A stretch of DNA of 5,993 bases from an uncultured Beijerinckiaceae bacterium. Lineage in GTDB: Bacteria; Pseudomonadota; Alphaproteobacteria; Rhizobiales; Beijerinckiaceae. Where the stretch lies: NCBI GenBank assembly GCA_937863205.1, contig CALMGA010000226.1, positions 1 to 5,993 of the forward strand, given 5' to 3'. Shown here piece by piece: positions 1 to 5,379 of this stretch (position 1 is its first letter; every line of letters starts with the position of its first letter). The translations under genes and the position numbers were made by a program. Under the pieces are notes generated by a model. It worked only from the letters and a program-made list of their open reading frames with translations, was not told where the DNA came from and made no database searches.

Positions 1-186
1 TTAGCAGTTGGTCGCGCGTCCGGCGTCGAAGCGCGCCTCGGCCCGGCGCAGCATGTTCATCAGCGCGCCCTGGCTGAGCGTGAGGCCGAACAGGTCCAAC
101 AGCGCCCGCTGCAGACGCTCGTAGGACAGCGCCTGAAAGATCTTCAGGTACGCTCTTATGGCAGATGACTGGATGCGCATCCGGGC
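1..186 (-). pseudogene. IS66-type transposase (TnpC) internal fragment
   Basis: The minus strand is open from 186 down to a TAA at 1-3. From the only ATG (180) it reads 59 residues, including YLKIFQALSYERLQRALLDL and then FGLTLSQGALMNMLRRAEAR. This matches, from memory, the segment near the start of the DDE_Tnp_IS66 domain, where family members read roughly YLxxFQALSYERLxxxLxDLFGLxxSxGxLxNxLxRA. Full transposases of this family are about 500 residues with catalytic D, D and E further on; none is present here. The similarity stops just upstream of YLKIF, where a TGA lies at 187-189, and again after FDAGR, where the frame runs into ATNC and a stop. Both sides are therefore cut. No tnpA or tnpB accessory gene and no terminal inverted repeat were seen in the window. 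It is a relic of a past insertion, not an active element. The ATG is probably not a real start. Confidence 0.8.
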
Positions 187-193
187 TCATCTG
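162..193. repeat. Imperfect inverted repeat at the break of the IS66 fragment
   Basis: CAGATGA (162-168) pairs with TCATCTG (187-193), and inside it GGATGC (171-176) pairs with GCATCC (177-182). The arms are separated by an asymmetric internal loop (2 against 4 bases). It sits exactly where transposase similarity begins, so it may be a junction left by rearrangement. No function is known. Confidence 0.4.
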
Positions 194-201
194 ATGGCGG
201 G

Positions 202-215
202 AAAACTTAAGTTTT
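202..215. repeat. Perfect 14-bp AT-rich palindrome
   Basis: AAAACTTAAGTTTT is its own reverse complement. It stands out in GC-rich surroundings and lies in the geneless gap between the transposase fragment and the LysR gene. It could be a protein binding site or chance; there is no flanking gene start to make it an obvious operator. Confidence 0.45.
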
Positions 216-351
216 AGTCCATACCAACGATGAGATCGGTACTGCCTTTGCCGTGCCGATCACCGTCGGCATCACACCGCCGATGAGCACCAGGATCGCC
301 TTGCACTTCCGCTCCACTTCGGCGGCGCACCGCGCACGTCCGGCTATCCCT

Positions 352-1320
352 TCAAGACGTCGTTTCGGAGTTCCTGTCGCGCGACGTCGCGCTTGAGCCG
401 TCCTGGCCCGAATTGGCCTTCGCCGAGCCATCAGGCATCAAAGAGGCACGCTGGGTTCGCAGCCAATCCACGACGTGCATCATGACGGCTCTGATGCGCG
501 TGGTATCCCGGTTGTCCTTGTGAACCACCAGCCATATGCCGGTGGTCGGGATCGGCAACGAGGGTTGCAGGCGCACCAAGCCGGCCTCCTTGTCGGCACG
601 GAAGCGTGCCAAGCAGGCCAACCCCACGCCGTGAAGCGCAGCCGAAACCGCGGCCTCGTGGCTGCTCGTTTGAAACGAGACGCGGGCGAGCGGCGTCAAG
701 TCGCTCAGCCAACCAAATTGCGGCGTATCCTGGATGTCATCGAGTTGCGCGATCAGTTGGTGACCAGGGCACCCGCCGTTGAAGTCGAGGTCGCCATGAC
801 GTTCGAGGTAATCGGGGCTTGCGTAGAGGCCGAAGGCCAAGCTCCCGACGCGCCGGACCACCAGATCGTGCTGGTTGGGTTGGGTCAAACGAACGGACAG
901 CTCGGCTTCCCGCATCAGAAGGTTGAGTTCCCTCGCGTCGGGGATCAGTTCGACCACGATTTGGGAATGCTCGCGCGCGAGCGAGGCGAAGCAGGGCGCG
1001 AGGATGTGCGCAGCCATCGTTTCCGCGCAGGTCACGCGCACGAGGCCCGAGTAACCCTCGTCCCGACCGCCAACCATCCGTTCCAGCGCATGCGCATCGC
1101 GTTCCAGCCGTTCCGCCTTTTCGCGGATTTCCTGGCCAGCCGGTGTCAGCACAAAGCCGTCCGGCGTTCGATTGAGGAGGCGGACGCCCAGGCTCGCCTC
1201 CAACGACGCCAAGCGCCGGCCCACCGTCGGTTGCGAGACGCGAAGCTCGCGGGCAGCGGCCGACAGGTTGCCATGTCGCGTCACTGCGAGAAAGAAGCGG
1301 ATGTCATCCCAATCGAGCAC
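352..1320 (-). CDS. LysR-type transcriptional regulator
   Basis: This is a 322-residue LysR-family DNA-binding regulator. The N-terminal winged helix-turn-helix spans about residues 3-62: WDDIRFFLAVTRHGNLSAAA, then VSQPTVGRRLASLE for the recognition helix, then LLNRTPDGFVLTPAG for the wing. A linker helix follows to about 90 (REKAERLERDAHALERM), and the periplasmic-binding-protein-like effector domain covers about 92-290. The start is GTG at 1318-1320; an in-frame TAG lies four codons upstream (plus-strand cta at 1333-1335) and no convincing Shine-Dalgarno is visible. The family is usually about 295-305 residues. Here about 30 extra residues rich in Ser, Asp, Asn and Thr follow RTQRASL, which suggests that the original 3' end was replaced by unrelated sequence. 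LysR genes normally sit divergent to their target, but here the upstream neighbour is the end of the PAS gene on the same strand, so effector and targets are unknown. Family assignment is sure; function is not. Confidence 0.93.
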   Translation of the reverse strand: MLDWDDIRFFLAVTRHGNLSAAARELRVSQPTVGRRLASLEASLGVRLLNRTPDGFVLTPAGQEIREKAERLERDAHALERMVGGRDEGYSGLVRVTCAETMAAHILAPCFASLAREHSQIVVELIPDARELNLLMREAELSVRLTQPNQHDLVVRRVGSLAFGLYASPDYLERHGDLDFNGGCPGHQLIAQLDDIQDTPQFGWLSDLTPLARVSFQTSSHEAAVSAALHGVGLACLARFRADKEAGLVRLQPSLPIPTTGIWLVVHKDNRDTTRIRAVMMHVVDWLRTQRASLMPDGSAKANSGQDGSSATSRDRNSETTS

Positions 1321-1341
1321 CGGATGCCAATTCTATGATCT

Positions 1342-1357
1342 GCGCCTGCAACGGCGC
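1342..1357. repeat. Inverted repeat GCGCC-N6-GGCGC in the LysR leader
   Basis: GCGCC (1342-1346) and GGCGC (1353-1357) are separated by six bases and lie 22 bases upstream of the GTG start of the LysR gene. In the transcript this would be a small hairpin near the start; as DNA it could be an autoregulatory site. It does not show the T-N11-A pattern clearly, so the role is open. Confidence 0.3.
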
Positions 1358-1473
1358 GACATCCTCCAATTATCAGCACCATCGAGGACTTGCTTTATCC
1401 GATGTTAAGGTTCTCGGTGACCTTGGCTGATCCCACACTACGCGTGACATGCTTGGGGTCGGACGAACCACCA

Positions 1474-1947
1474 TCACACCCGAGCGAACAGCGCGCGGAT
1501 GCGATCTTCCTCCTCCTTCTGCTGGGTGATGTTCACGAATGAGGCGAAGTGCTGCTCGACGTCGCCCTCCCTGTTGCGGACCGGCGCGATGAACACCAGA
1601 AGCCAGACCGGAATGCCGTTCTTGCAGCGGTAATGGACCAGTGGCTCCAGACCGCGTCCACCTTCGAAGGCCGTCCGAAGTTCCGCCAGCATTTCGGGAT
1701 CGGTCCCGCGCTCCATCAGGAAGTCGAAGCTCTGCCCCATGACCTCGTGCTCCTCGTACCCGGTCAAGGTCAGGAACGCCTCGTTGACATAGATGATGGG
1801 ATGATCGGACGCCTTGGCGTTCGTGAACATCATCGGCATTCGGGTCGTATCGGCAGCGGTTACGAACGGACCAAGGGCCGACCTGAACGAGCCGACCTCG
1901 GCTTCCGCCGCACTCTGCTGGTCCGATTTGGGAGCGTCTTCCGTCAA
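1474..1947 (-). CDS. Single-PAS protein, LOV-like but lacking flavin-site residues
   Basis: This is a 157-residue protein from TTG at 1945-1947. The open frame extends to another TTG at 2004 (176 residues), but that would overlap the upstream gene by 56 bases. The chosen TTG follows the upstream TGA by one base and has GGAAAAAG as a weak Shine-Dalgarno. The next in-frame ATG lies inside the PAS fold and is too late. Residues 1-35 look disordered. The PAS core runs from about 38 to 142 (PMMFTNAKASDHPIIYVNEA, then FLTLTGYEEHEVMGQSFDF), followed by a short charged helix, QQKEEEDRIRALFARV. The layout is that of a LOV domain, yet where LOV has GxNCRFLQ this has GQSFDFLM, so the photoactive Cys is Phe. 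The flavin-contact Asn, Asn and Gln align with His, Leu and Val. There is no kinase, HTH or cyclase domain. I infer a non-photochemical sensor or partner-binding domain in the cytoplasm. Confidence 0.85.
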   Translation of the reverse strand: MTEDAPKSDQQSAAEAEVGSFRSALGPFVTAADTTRMPMMFTNAKASDHPIIYVNEAFLTLTGYEEHEVMGQSFDFLMERGTDPEMLAELRTAFEGGRGLEPLVHYRCKNGIPVWLLVFIAPVRNREGDVEQHFASFVNITQQKEEEDRIRALFARV

Positions 1948-1948
1948 G

Positions 1949-2161
1949 TCAGGCTCGGCTTTTTCCGTCGATGAGCTTGCGATGCTGCCGGACCAGGAGA
2001 TCAAGCTTGGCTTGCATGATCAAATATACATCATGCACGGTTTCGGCGTATCGCGGTTCGCTGTCGAAACCTAACTTCGCGATGACATCCTGCTGATAGC
2101 TCAATCGCTTCTGCGCCCTGAGGATCAGCGCTTGGGAGTGCGCGATTTCGGTTCGAGCCAT
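1949..2161 (-). CDS. Small helical protein, probable partner of the PAS protein
   Basis: This is a 70-residue protein starting at ATG 2159-2161, with AGAGAGG four bases upstream. I do not recognise a named family. The sequence is almost entirely amphipathic helix with many charged residues: MARTEIAHSQALILRAQKRL, then YQQDVIAKLGF, and after a short EPRYAE stretch VHDVYLIMQAKLDLLVRQHR. It could form a two-helix hairpin or coiled coil. It has no signal peptide or membrane segment and no cysteine. Small helical proteins of this kind occur beside sensory genes in rhizobia and Methylobacterium (recollection, not checked). The stop codon is separated by one base from the likely TTG start of the PAS gene, so the two are almost certainly co-transcribed and may be translationally coupled. 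I infer that it may bind the PAS protein or another cytoplasmic signalling protein; no catalytic motif is seen. Confidence 0.75.
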   Translation of the reverse strand: MARTEIAHSQALILRAQKRLSYQQDVIAKLGFDSEPRYAETVHDVYLIMQAKLDLLVRQHRKLIDGKSRA

Positions 2162-2165
2162 GGCG

Positions 2166-2172
2166 CCTCTCT
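2166..2172 (-). promoter_or_regulatory. Ribosome binding site of the small helical protein
   Basis: The minus strand reads AGAGAGG, then CGCC, then ATG. It supports the start at 2161 and makes this small ORF credible. Confidence 0.6.
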
Positions 2173-2370
2173 TCGGCCGGATGGAAGCCGGGAATGACTG
2201 AAACAGCCGAAGTTATCGCGTATCGATCCGTTCGCGTCGACCTTCGAGTTCTCTCAAAGCTGTAGAGTTCATATGCAATCACGTGCCTTGCTGCCGGGTT
2301 TGCTCGCGACGGAGATAGTCGGCATGGCTTTCGTACGTCCAAAATCTCATCAAAGCTTGGGTAACCGGCG
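2173..2370. other. Divergent intergenic region
   Basis: This stretch separates the minus-strand helical-protein/PAS unit from the plus-strand small ORF at 2371, so promoters for both should lie here. I could not find a convincing sigma-70 pair, nor the GGAAC-N16/17-CGTT motif used by the alphaproteobacterial general stress sigma factor EcfG. One CACGTG palindrome is present near 2280. No RNA gene or repeat was recognised. Confidence 0.4.
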
Positions 2371-2580
2371 ATGCACCCCGACAGGGAACTTGAGCGACAT
2401 CGCGAGTTCATTTCCTCGATCGTGATGCTGATGTCGGCATGTCAAAAAACTTCGATCATCGAGGATCAGAACGCGTCGCTGAAAGCCGCTTGCGAGTGTG
2501 CGCTTTCCTCGCTGGACAATGACTTGCGGGTCATCGCGGAAATCGACGAATACTTCAGCCGAAACCATGGAGCGCGTTGA
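2371..2580 (+). CDS. Small protein of unknown function
   Basis: This is a 69-residue ORF, ATG at 2371, TGA at 2578-2580. I do not recognise the family. Third codon positions are mostly G or C, as expected for a real gene in this genome, and the product is plausible: a charged start (MHPDRELERHREF), an amphipathic helix with three cysteines overall (SACQK, AACECA) and a second helix, LDNDLRVIAEIDEYFSRN. There is no signal peptide. The Shine-Dalgarno is poor; only a GGG about 12 bases upstream is visible. It runs divergent from the PAS unit and in the same direction as the next small ORF at 2760. A longer minus-strand frame covers the same region, but its translation reads like a shadow. I favour the plus strand without being certain. 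Confidence 0.5.
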   Translation: MHPDRELERHREFISSIVMLMSACQKTSIIEDQNASLKAACECALSSLDNDLRVIAEIDEYFSRNHGAR

Positions 2581-2759
2581 ACCCTGTCCATAGATGGAGA
2601 CATCCTTCGGCTCTCGCTGCAGCGATGGCGGAACATCACGACTGGCTGCGTTCAGCTCGATTGCCGGTGGTCCGCCCCGAGAACTCGTGGTAGGTGCCTC
2701 CTCGAATCCGATCGCAGCTCCCAACGCAGCTTGTCAGGCATCTCCCTCCTGGTCGGGAC

Positions 2760-3020
2760 GTGATATCGTTGTCGACTTCAAGCAAGCTCGCTCCCCGGTG
2801 CAGAGAGCTTCGCCGGGACATACTTCGCCAGCGGAAGCGCGCCTATCTGCGGGCGGGGAATGACCCGGAGTACGAACAAGCGGCAAGACTTCTCTACGAA
2901 CTGAGTGTCAATGCCTCGATGATGGAACTGATCCGCATCACCGCGGACGACGCAAATCGCGATCGGCGCAGCTATGATCGCGATTTCGTTCGGCTACGAT
3001 GCGCGTGCATCTACATCTGA
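2760..3020 (+). CDS. Small charged helical protein of unknown function, start uncertain
   Basis: This is about 86 residues if the GTG at 2760 is used. The open frame reaches back to a GTG at 2694, but residues translated before 2760 look like non-coding sequence. Another candidate is TTG at 2769. None has a good Shine-Dalgarno. The middle is convincing as protein: CRELRRDILRQRKRAYLRAG, then DPEYEQAARLLYELSVNASM, then MELIRITADDANRDR. It is helical, rich in Arg and Glu, cytoplasmic and with GC-rich third positions. I do not recognise the family. The last residues (FVRLRCACIYI) overlap a strong inverted repeat at 2954-2986 and look less protein-like, so the natural C-terminus may have been altered by a frameshift or rearrangement. 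Confidence 0.5.
   Translation: MISLSTSSKLAPRCRELRRDILRQRKRAYLRAGNDPEYEQAARLLYELSVNASMMELIRITADDANRDRRSYDRDFVRLRCACIYI
2954..2986. repeat. Perfect 11-bp inverted repeat with 11-base spacer
   Basis: AAATCGCGATC (2954-2964) and GATCGCGATTT (2976-2986) are exact reverse complements. Each arm contains the 8-bp palindrome ATCGCGAT, so the pair is also a direct repeat of that core. It falls inside the 3' end of the 2760-3020 ORF. There is no T-run after it, so it is not a standard terminator. Confidence 0.6.
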
Positions 3021-3024
3021 GCGT

Positions 3025-3078
3025 CGAACCTGCCGCCGGAACGCATCGCTGCGAGGACGACTTCGAAGCGGCAGTTCG
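3025..3078. repeat. Long imperfect stem-loop after the 2760-3020 ORF
   Basis: CGAACCTGCCGC (3025-3036) pairs with GCGGCAGTTCG (3068-3078) as 11 base pairs with one bulged C. The 31-base loop contains a smaller hairpin, CGCA-TCGC-TGCG (3042-3053), and the palindrome TTCGAA. It begins four bases after the ORF stop. It could protect or end the transcript, but no U-tract follows. Confidence 0.4.
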
Positions 3079-3165
3079 GCGATTTCCACTCCGGATGTCA
3101 TCGGATCGTCATGCGTCAACCTGCTGGCGGGCGTTGCCATGCGCCGGGATGCCTCGGTCTGAGAC

Positions 3166-4104
3166 TTACAGGTAAGCGGTACGCGGCGTTGCCGAAGCAG
3201 CCGGCGCCAAGCCCCAGAATTGCGCGATGCGCAGGGTCGAGCCGACCTTGACGTCCAGCGTGAAGGTGCCGCCGATGCCGAAGCCGTCCAGACCGTCCGT
3301 TTTCAACGGTATGCCATGCCCCATTCCCGTGATGCTGTAGCTTTCGAGGATTTCCCGCCCGACTTCGTCGCACCAGACCCGCCGCTCGAAACCGTTCTCG
3401 CTTTCAAAGGAGCTCGGCATAGGTGGCAGGCCGTGCAGCAGGCGCCACTGTCCGAGAATGCTCTCGACATTGGAAATATCGACCGTGCGGTCGGCCGTCC
3501 CGTGCCAAACGGAGAGCACCGGCCACGGTCCCTGATGTCGGGAAGCGGCGCGGACCGACGCTTCGAGCTGGCGAGCCGTCGGCCCACCGAGGCCATGCAT
3601 GCGATCCATCGCCTGGAACATGCCGACCGCGCATCCATAGGGCAGCCCGGCAATGAGAGCGCCCCCGGCGAATGCGTCGGGATAAGTCGCCATCACCATG
3701 GCGGCCATGGCTGCGCCCGCCGACAACCCCGTCACGTATACCCGACCGGGATCCATACGTCGGCGGGTGACGAGCGCGTCCGTCATTTGCCGGATCGACA
3801 GTGCCTCTCCAGCCGCCCTGCCGTTATAGGACGTTTCGTACCAGTTGAAGCAGAGCAGGGCATTGTTCGAGCGTCGCTGCTCCGGAAAAAGCAGGGCAAA
3901 GCCAAGCCGGTCGGCCAGCCGCGACCATCCCGAACCGGCATCGTAGTCGAAGGCCGATTGCGACCCGCCGTGGAGGACGACCACCAGGGGAGCGCCCGCC
4001 GGAAGCTGATCGGGAACATACATCCTTCCTTTCAGCCGTCCCGGATTCGATCCGAAACCTGCAATCTCGACCAATCGATCAGAAACTGTGGCTGACGAAA
4101 TCAC
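3166..4104 (-). CDS. PHB depolymerase / feruloyl-esterase family serine hydrolase
   Basis: This is a 312-residue alpha/beta-hydrolase of the esterase_phb family, which cleaves ester bonds in short-chain polyhydroxyalkanoates or phenolic esters. Visible in order are GFGSNPGRLKGRMYVPDQL (N-terminal strand region), LVVVLHGGSQSAFDYDAGSG (oxyanion loop), LLFPEQRRSNNALLCFNWY, the nucleophile elbow TGLSAGAAM with Ser128, AGLPYGCAVG, WHGTADRTVD with Asp205, and GMGHG with His263. It ends in the typical IAQFWGL. The triad is complete. The start is the GTG at 4102-4104, preceded by AGGAG with a five-base spacer; the frame could extend to a GTG at 4170 (334 residues), but that N-terminus (PPCRTSACRDD) resembles no family member. 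No signal peptide is seen, so I infer a cytoplasmic enzyme. Many relatives have LHGC where this has LHGG. Substrate cannot be told from sequence. Confidence 0.92.
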   Translation of the reverse strand: MISSATVSDRLVEIAGFGSNPGRLKGRMYVPDQLPAGAPLVVVLHGGSQSAFDYDAGSGWSRLADRLGFALLFPEQRRSNNALLCFNWYETSYNGRAAGEALSIRQMTDALVTRRRMDPGRVYVTGLSAGAAMAAMVMATYPDAFAGGALIAGLPYGCAVGMFQAMDRMHGLGGPTARQLEASVRAASRHQGPWPVLSVWHGTADRTVDISNVESILGQWRLLHGLPPMPSSFESENGFERRVWCDEVGREILESYSITGMGHGIPLKTDGLDGFGIGGTFTLDVKVGSTLRIAQFWGLAPAASATPRTAYL

Positions 4105-4109
4105 ATCGG

Positions 4110-4114
4110 CTCCT
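4110..4114 (-). promoter_or_regulatory. Ribosome binding site that decides the esterase start
   Basis: The minus strand reads AGGAG-CCGAT-GTG. The G-T-G at 4104 is in frame with the esterase. An ATG overlapping it (4104-4106 on the plus strand) is out of frame and followed at once by TGA, so it gives a start-stop unit only. Confidence 0.7.
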
Positions 4115-4236
4115 GGATCATCGCGGCAGGCGGAGGTGCGGCACGGCGGAGCGAAGATGCGGACGGACACCGGCTTGTTCGATGGCGGGCAAACGCACGG
4201 ATGCAGCGGGCCGGTCGCGCCCGATGCCCTGCTGCC

Positions 4237-4485
4237 TCAGCGCAAGCCTCGCTCGCGCTTGCCGGCCTTGAAGACGGCCGCGCAGGTTGCGCTGAGCGAC
4301 TGTCGGTTGGCCGTCATGCAGGTCAGGAGCTTGCCTTCGTCCGGATAGGTGCTTGAGCAAAGCCGTAGAGCATCAGGCGCGCAGGCGGTCTTCTCCGCCT
4401 CCGTGATGTTGAACGTGTTCTCCTGAGCGTTGACTGCCGTGATACAGAGAAAGACGCCGAACAATGCCGGGACAGCTAGGCGCAT
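4237..4485 (-). CDS. Small secreted four-cysteine protein
   Basis: This is an 82-residue precursor starting at ATG 4483-4485. The longer open frame to 4611 adds a stretch without protein character. Residues 1-20 form a signal peptide (MRLAVPALFGVFLCITAVNA) with a V-N-A cleavage site before Gln21. The mature part of about 62 residues has four cysteines at 35, 43, 56 and 68 in the pattern C-x7-C-x12-C-x11-C: TEAEKTACAPDALRLC, then TYPDEGKLLTCMTANRQSLS, then ATC. This resembles the short Cys-rich-repeat periplasmic proteins common in rhizobia, with a characteristic DAxRLC...PDEGKLLxCM signature (recollection of the family; no role is established). Two disulfides in the periplasm are likely. It ends in a basic tail, KAGKRERGLR. 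It lies 132 bases upstream of the esterase start on the same strand, so co-transcription is possible. The Shine-Dalgarno is weak. Confidence 0.82.
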   Translation of the reverse strand: MRLAVPALFGVFLCITAVNAQENTFNITEAEKTACAPDALRLCSSTYPDEGKLLTCMTANRQSLSATCAAVFKAGKRERGLR

Positions 4486-4666
4486 CTTGGGATCCCGGTG
4501 TGAAAGGAATGATCTGCATAGACAACGGCCTATTTCTGCAGTGGCTGGCCAGAGATCGATCGTCAGTTGACGGCGTCGCTGGCTCAAAACAGCCGCTTCG
4601 CGGTTTGCCAAGCCAAAACCGTCCGCCCAATCTGATCAAGCGCGAGCGTCACAGGGCGTTTTTTTA

Positions 4667-4687
4667 CCAGCCTGCGCGGCCGGCTGG
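4667..4687. repeat. Hairpin CCAGCC-N9-GGCTGG
   Basis: CCAGCC (4667-4672) and GGCTGG (4682-4687) are perfect complements with a GC-rich nine-base loop. A run of seven T lies just before it on the plus strand, the wrong side for a plus-strand terminator. On the minus strand the hairpin is followed by A residues. It lies between the Cys-rich gene and the oxidoreductase remnant and may mark a rearrangement. Confidence 0.35.
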
Positions 4688-4730
4688 ATCAACAAAGTTG
4701 AATTCCTGGTCGACACATCTGGTCAGACGC

Positions 4731-5107
4731 GCGGTCGCCATCGTCCTGCCGGTCTTCGGGCAGAATGTCGGTTCAAACGTCCCGCGCCTGGAGTTCCGGA
4801 AGGCGCGAGCGCGCGGCGTCGAAGTTCATCACCGTCGCTCCGTTCAAGGAGCGTGGCCTGGAGCGCTTCGCCAATCCTCAGAACCCGATCAGCCTGCTAC
4901 GCGACGGAGGTATCTCCCACTCGATATTTATCAGGCGCCGGCGATCTCCCGCCATCTTCGCTCGGCGTTGTGGATCGTGGCAAGCTTGCCAAGGCGACGG
5001 TCGACGTGCGCAAGGCGGATGTGGATTGAGATCGGTTGATCGCCGGCTACACGCTGGTTCGCGACGCGATCGACGTAAATGGTCCCGGCATCTTTAAGGA
5101 TTTCTAG
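4731..5107 (+). pseudogene. Decayed FdhF/YdeP-family molybdopterin oxidoreductase
   Basis: Pieces of one protein appear in all three plus frames. Block 1 (4731-4820) reads VLPVFGQNVGSNVPR and RKARARGV. After one extra base (G4821) the next frame continues KFITVAPFKERGLERFANPQ and NPISLLRDGG (4822 to about 4914). Block 2 returns to the first frame with ISRHLRSALWIVASL (4944-4988), then slips into the third frame with AKATVDVRKADVD (from about 4988). A TGA at 5027-5029 stands where relatives have Trp, followed by DRLIAGYTLVRDAI and GPGIFKDF up to a TAG at 5105-5107. From memory these match two separate regions of FdhF/YdeP proteins (about 760 residues): the FGQNxGSNxPR and ERGLERFxNPQ part, and the far C-terminal SExWIV...VDWDxLxxDYxxIRDAI part. 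Several hundred residues between them, the N-terminus and the end are gone. No fdhD or other molybdenum-enzyme gene is nearby. The family call rests on motif recall. Confidence 0.75.
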
Positions 5108-5210
5108 AGAGCCGCTTGAAATCCTAACCTCGCCTTTAAGTGCTCCTATGCGGTGCTGACCGCACCATACCTCTGACAGTAGTCATTGGAACGATCATCT
5201 TTCGTGATCC

Positions 5211-5375
5211 TCATGACATTGAGTTGCAGATTTGCGCGAACGGACCTGCATTCGCCTCCACAGTTGCGACGGCAGGTTTTAGAGCTTGTGCTCGCGTGAT
5301 TTCGCCGCGAGGGAAGTCCTTTTCCTTGCCTGTCTTGATGTAATCGCAACCTTGAAAGACATGCCGTTGCTTCCA
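5211..5375 (-). other. Start-less open frame, possible gene remnant
   Basis: This 54-codon open stretch, bounded by TGA codons, reads YIKTGKEKDFPRGEITRAQA followed by LKPAVATVEANAGPFAQICN. It looks more protein-like than the competing frames here. It has no ATG, GTG or TTG. An ATG in a neighbouring frame (MSFKVAI) would need a frameshift to join it. I do not recognise the family. It lies just downstream of the small gene at 5380-5580 on the same strand. It may be a broken gene or chance. Confidence 0.25.
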
Positions 5376-5379
5376 TCAG

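Noticed and set aside
207..431. Minus-strand open frame of 74 codons between LysR and the IS66 fragment
   Set aside because: The first half is an Arg-rich shadow of the LysR 3' end. The second half (AILVLIGGVMPTVIGTAKAV) looks mildly protein-like but I could not link it to a family, and there is no start signal near it.
969..982. 14-bp palindrome GCTCGCGCGCGAGC
   Set aside because: It lies in the middle of the LysR coding region and is an alternating CG run explained by codon use.
475..1338. Long plus-strand open frame of 287 codons
   Set aside because: It is the antisense shadow of the LysR gene; the translation has no family features, while the minus strand gives a full HTH and effector domain.
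2631..2653. GGAAC...CGTT as an EcfG general-stress promoter
   Set aside because: The spacer is 14 bases rather than the 16-17 expected.
2350..2724. Minus-strand open frame of 124 codons
   Set aside because: It lies opposite the plus-strand small ORF, lacks a ribosome site, and its translation is irregular and Arg/Ser/Pro-rich; treated as a shadow.
3220..4095. Long plus-strand open frame of 291 codons
   Set aside because: Antisense shadow of the esterase, whose catalytic triad and family motifs are complete on the minus strand.
4651..4687. T-run plus GC hairpin as a rho-independent terminator
   Set aside because: The T-run is on the 5' side of the hairpin for the plus strand and there is no gene upstream on that strand to terminate; the minus strand has A residues after the stem.
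5276..5286. GTTTTAGAGCT, identical to the start of a Cas9-type CRISPR repeat
   Set aside because: Only 11 bases match, there is no second copy and no spacer pattern; chance.
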